From: Pseudomonadota bacterium
GTDB taxonomy: Bacteria; Pseudomonadota; Alphaproteobacteria; UBA2966; CAIVPW01
NCBI GenBank assembly: GCA_027625125.1
Contig: JAQBXG010000058.1
Span: 1-9,210 of the forward strand
DNA: 9,210 nucleotides
Reading direction: 5' to 3'
Shown here: positions 6,801 through 9,210 of the stretch, piece after piece
Numbering within the stretch: the stretch's first letter is position 1
Layout: each line of letters starts with the position of its first letter
Translations under genes and position numbers: made by a program
Notes under the pieces: model-generated
What the model was told of the DNA's origin: nothing
Database searches by the model: none
The model's input: the letters and a program-made list of their open reading frames with translations, nothing else

Positions 6801-8521
6801 GCCTTCTCGCTCGCCCGGCGCTCGTCGCCCAGACCCTTGTAGGCCCGCGCGGCGAGTAACTGCACGTCGGCCGACAGCGGCCACGCGCGCTCGGCGAGGT
6901 CGAGAACCGCCTGCGCCTCGGCATGGCGACTGGCCTCGATCAGCCGCAAGGCCGGCGTGGTGTAAGCAGCGACCGCCTGGTAGGGCGCGCGCTCGAAGGA
7001 TTTCGTTAGCAGCTCGACGGCGCGCTGGTGCTGGGCCTCGTCGAGGGCGATGAGGCCAAGGCCGCGTTGCGACAGATAGGCGTCGGGATTGGCCGCGACG
7101 ATGCGCTCGAAGGCGGCGCGCGCGCCGGCACGATTGCCCTTGTAGTACTCGATCCAGGCCAGCCCGTCGTCGACCAACCATTGCAGGTCGGCATCGACGC
7201 TCGCGCGCGCGGCGGCGAAGGCCTTGCCGGCGTCGTCGTAGCGGCCGGCGTCGAGTTGCGCCCAGGCGGCGGTGTAGCCGCCGAGCTGAGCCTGGCGCGC
7301 GGCCACGAGACCGCTATCGGCATAGAAGAATTCGGGGTCGATCGCGTGTGCCGCCTTGAAGGCGTCGGCCGCGTCGCGCGGCTTGTTGAGCGCGAGCAGC
7401 GCCCAGCCGCGGCAATCCTCGGCGGCCGCACTCTTGCGGCCTCTGGCTTCCTCCCGCCGCGCGGTGCAGGCGTCGAGCGCCCCGGCATAATCGGCGCGCG
7501 CGTACTGCTCCCAGCCCTCAGCGACGATCGCCCGCTCGGCGAATTTCAGGTTGCGCAGCGCGGCGCGGGCCAGCGCATTGTCGGGCTCGCGGCCGATCAG
7601 CGCCGCCAGCAGCTGGCGACCCTCCTCGGCCTTGCCGGCGGCGACGAGGGCATTGGCGTGACGGACTTCCCACACGGCGTCGCCGCGATGGGCGTCGGCA
7701 AGCTCGCGGTAGGTCGCGATGCTGAGGTTCACATCGTTGAGGCTGGCGAGTATCTGGTCGACGAGGGTTACGAGGCCATAATTGTGGCGCGACAGCTTGG
7801 CGCCGCGCACCGCCTCGGCAAGCGCGTCAGCCGCCTTCCCCGCCTGCAGCTTCACCCGCGCCAGCCCGTCGCGACAAAACTGGCAGTTGGCATTGCGGAC
7901 CAGGCCGTCCTTGAAGCGGTTCTGCGCCTCGCGCCAGTCGTTCTGGAAGATTGCCACCCAGGCGAGGCCCACTTGCGAGTCGGCGATGTAGTAGCCGCCG
8001 TGTTCCTCGAACTGGCGCGAATCCTCGCGCTTGAAACTGCTCGTGGCGGCCTTGTAATCGCCGCGCTTGACGGCCAGCCAACCGCGCGCGTCGTCGACCG
8101 ACGACCGTTCGGTCCGCCGGGCGAGGTCATCGGCCTTCGTCAGTAGGCCGTCCGCCTCGTCGTATACGCCGAGCTTGATGGCGTTCCACGCCAGGCCGAG
8201 CTGCGCCTCGAAGCGCTTGGGGTCGAGCCGCGCGAAGCGGGCGAAGACGTCGCGCGAGCCGACATAGTCGTCGAGCAGGAACAGCGTCCAGCCATACTGG
8301 CCGAGCGCTTCCTTGAGCCGTGCCTCCGGCAGGTCTTTCGTCGCCTGGGCCGTATCGCCGGCGAACGACGTGCGCAACACGTCGGCGTAAGCCGCGCGCG
8401 CGGCGACGTAGTCCCTGTCGGCGAATTTCGCCTTGGCTTCATTGAGTGTCGCCGCCGCCGACGGGCCGGCCAGCAACACCGCGACTACGAGTGCCGAAAA
8501 GCCTAGCCATCCCATGCGCAT
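3890..8521 (-). CDS. Exported giant TPR protein with three 385-aa super-repeats
   Basis: The 1543-aa protein begins with a Sec-type signal peptide (MRMGW, then hydrophobic LGFSALVVAVLLAG, then PSAAA), predicting a periplasmic or secreted location. The rest is helical TPR-type repeats rich in A, L, Y and W with family-like positions (G/A at turn positions, A-x-x-x-F/Y-x-x-A-L, D-P or N-P boundaries). Residues 25-333 form a more diverged N-terminal TPR region. Residues 334-718, 719-1103 and 1104 to about 1536 are three copies of one long unit, each containing AEDCRGW, F-F-Y-x-x-S-G, AYLS-x-x-GLG, APYQ, WPLSAD and W-G-L-Y-Y/F-A. The third copy carries about 55-60 extra residues near its end. Eight cysteines are seen, all in pairs: C213/C216 and one C-x17-C pair per unit. 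No enzyme motif or C-terminal membrane anchor is visible. TPR proteins serve as protein-binding scaffolds; the partner is unknown. It is the first gene of the operon, so it is probably part of the same process as the downstream enzymes. Confidence 0.88.
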   Translation of the reverse strand: MRMGWLGFSALVVAVLLAGPSAAATLNEAKAKFADRDYVAARAAYADVLRTSFAGDTAQATKDLPEARLKEALGQYGWTLFLLDDYVGSRDVFARFARLDPKRFEAQLGLAWNAIKLGVYDEADGLLTKADDLARRTERSSVDDARGWLAVKRGDYKAATSSFKREDSRQFEEHGGYYIADSQVGLAWVAIFQNDWREAQNRFKDGLVRNANCQFCRDGLARVKLQAGKAADALAEAVRGAKLSRHNYGLVTLVDQILASLNDVNLSIATYRELADAHRGDAVWEVRHANALVAAGKAEEGRQLLAALIGREPDNALARAALRNLKFAERAIVAEGWEQYARADYAGALDACTARREEARGRKSAAAEDCRGWALLALNKPRDAADAFKAAHAIDPEFFYADSGLVAARQAQLGGYTAAWAQLDAGRYDDAGKAFAAARASVDADLQWLVDDGLAWIEYYKGNRAGARAAFERIVAANPDAYLSQRGLGLIALDEAQHQRAVELLTKSFERAPYQAVAAYTTPALRLIEASRHAEAQAVLDLAERAWPLSADVQLLAARAYKGLGDERRASEKAVAAAALAPAYIEPVFDKLGLSAGLARNAYLSLGWGLYYAGLSDAARNRFRQYLAAGGTDRSGELGLGWTELAMGDAKAAEAAFGKALATREDADALAGRGWARLGQNDPAAAESSFRKALGLVAGHLSAGEGIAALKFRLTAFVKDGWDKYYRGAYTDALAACEAKRDAARSARNPAAEDCRGWSLLALGRPEESEKAFAAALAIDPAFFYSESGRIAAKRAGLVTYDEAWSLVLLGRYDEAKAKFGRARIGLGQEFVWLIDDGLAWLDYYGGNHDAAKSAFDRIVAATPAAYLSRKGLGYVAVAKKDWRKAVEELTRSYTTAPYQPVAAYTESALKMVEAGRHEEARGILEAATKVWPLSADVRVLLARAYKGLRNEDAAVAHAVAAARLAPAYIDAVFDGLGLPGAKVRDAWLALGWGLYYAGRGADAIKRFDQYLGGGGTDVTARLGRGWASLAVGDARAAEAAFLKALEAGENADAHAGLGYVALAGDHDADAEKRFRRSLELAAGYAPAQSGIGTVKFRETAIVRDGWDAYWRGEYQKALDACTARRQDAAKRKSAAAEDCRGWALLGLERHEDAAKAFEAALKVDPGFFYSQSGLVTAKQAGMARYNEAWRLIGEKRWDDAAARLAGARGDVEPRLRWLIDDALGWIKFYKGDHAGAAQAFDAIVLANPQAYLSRTGLGFVAVERRDYAKAVEHLTASFTVAPYQTIASYTAPAIKLLDAKKSGEARAVLNLGERAWPLSADIQYLQARAAQGLGNETEAARHAVLAASLGPTLINDAFDKLGLPAAKVRDAYHVLAWGLYFARANEAAIKRFDQYIAAGGDDPNAVRGRAFALFRLDRIDDAIAGLSKVQGHERDNRLQPIVENIPIPGTSTTWPLAYDASSTLAWALLRKGDAKGADQAFRKVLETHPFWIDALTGLGYSLEALGREDEARARFAEALKLAPSYPDALQGYAKVSGGERPG
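3902..3907 (-). promoter_or_regulatory. Shine-Dalgarno site of the PqqD-like gene
   Basis: GGTGAG on the minus strand sits 8 nt before the ATG at 3891-3893, within the final codons of the TPR gene. Together with the ATGA stop-start overlap it supports translational coupling and this start. Confidence 0.5.
3914..5212 (-). repeat. TPR super-repeat unit 3 (longer, with insertion)
   Basis: Residues 1104 to about 1536. It starts RDGWDAYWRGEYQKALDAC and follows units 1 and 2 to RFDQYIAAGG. It then carries a segment absent from the other units (around VENIPIPGTSTTWPLAYDA) before rejoining the common pattern at GDAKGADQAFRKVL. The right-hand boundary is approximate. Confidence 0.75.
5213..6367 (-). 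repeat. TPR super-repeat unit 2 (385 codons)
   Basis: Residues 719-1103. It starts with KDGWDKYYRGAYTDALAAC and contains the AEDCRGW motif ending at 6248, 1155 bases from the matching points of both unit 1 (7403) and unit 3 (5093). The exact spacing means there is no net insertion or deletion between these points. Confidence 0.85.
6368..7522 (-). repeat. TPR super-repeat unit 1 (385 codons)
   Basis: Residues 334-718 of the TPR protein. It runs from the segment with GWEQYARADYAGALDAC to LKFRLTAFV. The DNA encoding the AEDCRGW motif ends at 7403, exactly 1155 bases from the same point in unit 2. Confidence 0.85.
8450..8521 (-). other. Signal peptide of the TPR protein
   Basis: Residues 1-24 have a short basic n-region (R2), an uninterrupted hydrophobic core (residues 6-19), a P-S helix breaker and an A-A-A cleavage motif (22-24) followed by TLNEAKAKF. 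There is no lipobox cysteine, so this is a signal peptidase I type rather than a lipoprotein. A second ATG two codons in (8513-8515) would leave the signal functional. Confidence 0.8.
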
Positions 8522-8616
8522 GACACGCCCCCACAGGTGATCGCAACCGGTCTCTCGTACCGTCCGGCAGGCGCCACGCTCTTCGTCTCATCGGCACCAA
8601 GACGCGAACGATCCGG
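8522..8616 (-). promoter_or_regulatory. Leader region of the TPR operon
   Basis: These 95 bases separate the TPR start from the tandem repeat. The minus strand has a G-rich run (GTGGGGG) about 6 nt before the ATG that could act as a weak ribosome-binding site. I see no convincing -35/-10 pair, terminator hairpin or riboswitch. The operon promoter must lie here or in the adjoining repeat and element-end sequence, because the next gene sequence is on the other strand. Confidence 0.35.
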
Positions 8617-8660
8617 CAATGGGCATTATCGCAAGGAACAATGGGCATTATCGCAAGGAA
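8617..8660. repeat. Perfect 22-bp tandem direct repeat, two copies
   Basis: Two identical adjoining copies occupy 8617-8638 and 8639-8660; the shared core is GGGCATTATCGCAAGGAA, preceded by CAAT. There is no third copy on either side. Read on the minus strand, each copy contains TTGCGATAATGCCC. The AT content is higher than in the flanking genes. Confidence 0.95.
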
Positions 8661-8670
8661 GATGTCAACA
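8617..8670 (-). mobile_element. Possible IS21-type insertion-sequence end (relic)
   Basis: On the minus strand the segment begins TGTTGACATC at 8670 and runs straight into the two 22-bp repeats. IS21-family elements are known for TG...CA termini and multiple short direct repeats inside each end. Immediately to the right, the oxidoreductase-like reading frame becomes recognisable (from about 8690), consistent with a junction at 8670. No transposase genes are present: only about 150 bases lie between this end and the TPR start, so at most an element end remains. The family assignment is from memory of end structure, not a match to a named element. Confidence 0.35.
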
Positions 8671-8689
8671 CCGGAGTAAAAATGCATCG

Positions 8690-9157
8690 ACACGCGCGAC
8701 GGCGGTCGATTTCCTGCAGGGCGAGACCCCGCAGCGCATCCGCGTGCGGTGCGAGATCGTGCTGTCGGGCGGCGCCATCAACTCGCCACAGCTTCTCATG
8801 CTCTCGGGCATCGCCGACGCCGAGGCCCTGCGCGGCCATGGCATCGCGCCGGTGGATCATTTGCCGGCGGTGGGGCAGAACCTTCAGGACCACCTTGGCT
8901 TCTACATCGCGCGGGAATGTTCCCAGCCGATTAGCTTGCGCAACCTGATGCGGCCCGACCGCGCCGCGGCGGCGGTGCTGCAGGCGCTGCTGTTCGGCAT
9001 CGGCCCGGGCACCGCGATCCCGATCAACGCCTGCGCCTTCCTGCGCACACGGCCGGAACTGGAGATTCCCGACATCCAGGTGACGCTGATCCCCGGCCTT
9101 GTCGCCAACAAGGCATGGCGCCGGCCGGACAAGCACGGCTTCCTCGTCCATGCCTGC
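8690..9157 (+). pseudogene. GMC-family oxidoreductase fragment
   Basis: The plus-strand frame reads TRATAVDFLQGETPQR, then EIVLSGGAINSPQLLMLSGIA, GIAPVDHLPAVGQNLQDHLG and further to HGFLVHAC. This is the central part of glucose-methanol-choline flavoenzymes, which oxidise alcohols with FAD. The second GMC signature (8771-8815) is present except that its last glycine is alanine. The N-terminal FAD-binding GxGxxG region is missing, no plausible start codon or N-terminal sequence lies upstream, and resemblance ends at about 9157 before the C-terminal substrate-binding and catalytic histidine region. The frame itself stays open to the window edge. It is therefore read as a remnant about 155 codons long, out of roughly 530-550 expected for the family. 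It is divergent to the TPR operon and shows no functional link to it. A misjoined assembly could give the same picture. Confidence 0.75.
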
Positions 9158-9210
9158 AAAATCGCATCCAACACTGACCCCACCCCGAAGGCTTCTCATC
9201 GCATTGATCT
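9155..9210. mobile_element. Possible insertion-sequence end at right edge
   Basis: GMC-like sequence ends at HAC (9149-9157). The following bases, TGCAAAATCGCATCC and then AACACTGACCCC, do not continue the family pattern. On the opposite strand this reads GGGGTCAGTGTTGG...TTTTGCA, which recalls the GGGGTCA-containing ends of some IS21-like elements and obeys the TG...CA rule. The element body, if any, lies outside the window, so the call is weak. Confidence 0.25.

Noticed and set aside
4493..6859. 788-codon open frame on the plus strand opposite the TPR gene
   Set aside because: It is antisense to the super-repeats, low in complexity and rich in R, G and A, with no recognisable domain. It is explained by high GC at third positions of the minus-strand gene and its 1155-base periodicity.
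8663..8668. TTGACA on the minus strand as a -35 promoter box
   Set aside because: The hexamer is perfect, but the nearest -10-like GATAAT is only 10 nt away and the position at 17 nt reads CCCATT. It is better explained as part of the possible IS terminus.
8648..9199. 183-codon minus-strand open frame over the GMC fragment
   Set aside because: It is a shadow of the plus-strand GMC coding sequence. The plus frame carries clear family motifs; the minus frame has none.

Overview
The window is GC-rich, Gram-negative-type proteobacterial DNA. Densely packed, overlapping genes and a periplasmic-type signal peptide fit an alphaproteobacterium or a similar lineage, but nothing here fixes the taxon. 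Almost the whole window (about 1-8521) is one minus-strand gene cluster, read from right to left. The rightmost 0.7 kb is a different kind of DNA: decayed plus-strand gene sequence with mobile-element-like edges.

Order of transcription on the minus strand: (1) a 1543-aa exported tetratricopeptide-repeat (TPR) protein, 3890-8521, built from three 385-residue super-repeats in exact register; (2) a 93-aa PqqD-family protein (RiPP recognition element fold), 3612-3893; (3) a 715-aa protein with two fused ATP-grasp modules in a carbamoyl-phosphate-synthetase-like tandem layout, 1478-3625; (4) a 460-aa fold-type III PLP-dependent decarboxylase of the DAP/ornithine decarboxylase superfamily, 109-1491; (5) the first 39 codons of another gene, 1-119, hydrophobic and faintly like a urea transporter, running off the left edge. 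Every junction overlaps (4, 14, 14 and 11 nt), so this looks like one translationally coupled operon.

The combination suggests a peptide- or carrier-modification pathway. A PqqD-like protein would present a leader peptide or carrier, the ATP-grasp enzyme would form one or two amide-type bonds, and the PLP enzyme would decarboxylate an amino acid, either free or already attached. The TPR protein would act in the periplasm. I recognise each family, but not the cluster as a characterised system; no precursor peptide, radical SAM enzyme or exporter is visible in the window.

Right of the operon, 8617-8670 holds a perfect 22-bp tandem repeat next to a TGTTGACA end (read on the minus strand), resembling the repeated ends of IS21-type insertion sequences. 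At about 8690-9157 lies a GMC oxidoreductase fragment without its N- and C-terminal parts. Its homology stops at a second possible element end running to the window edge.
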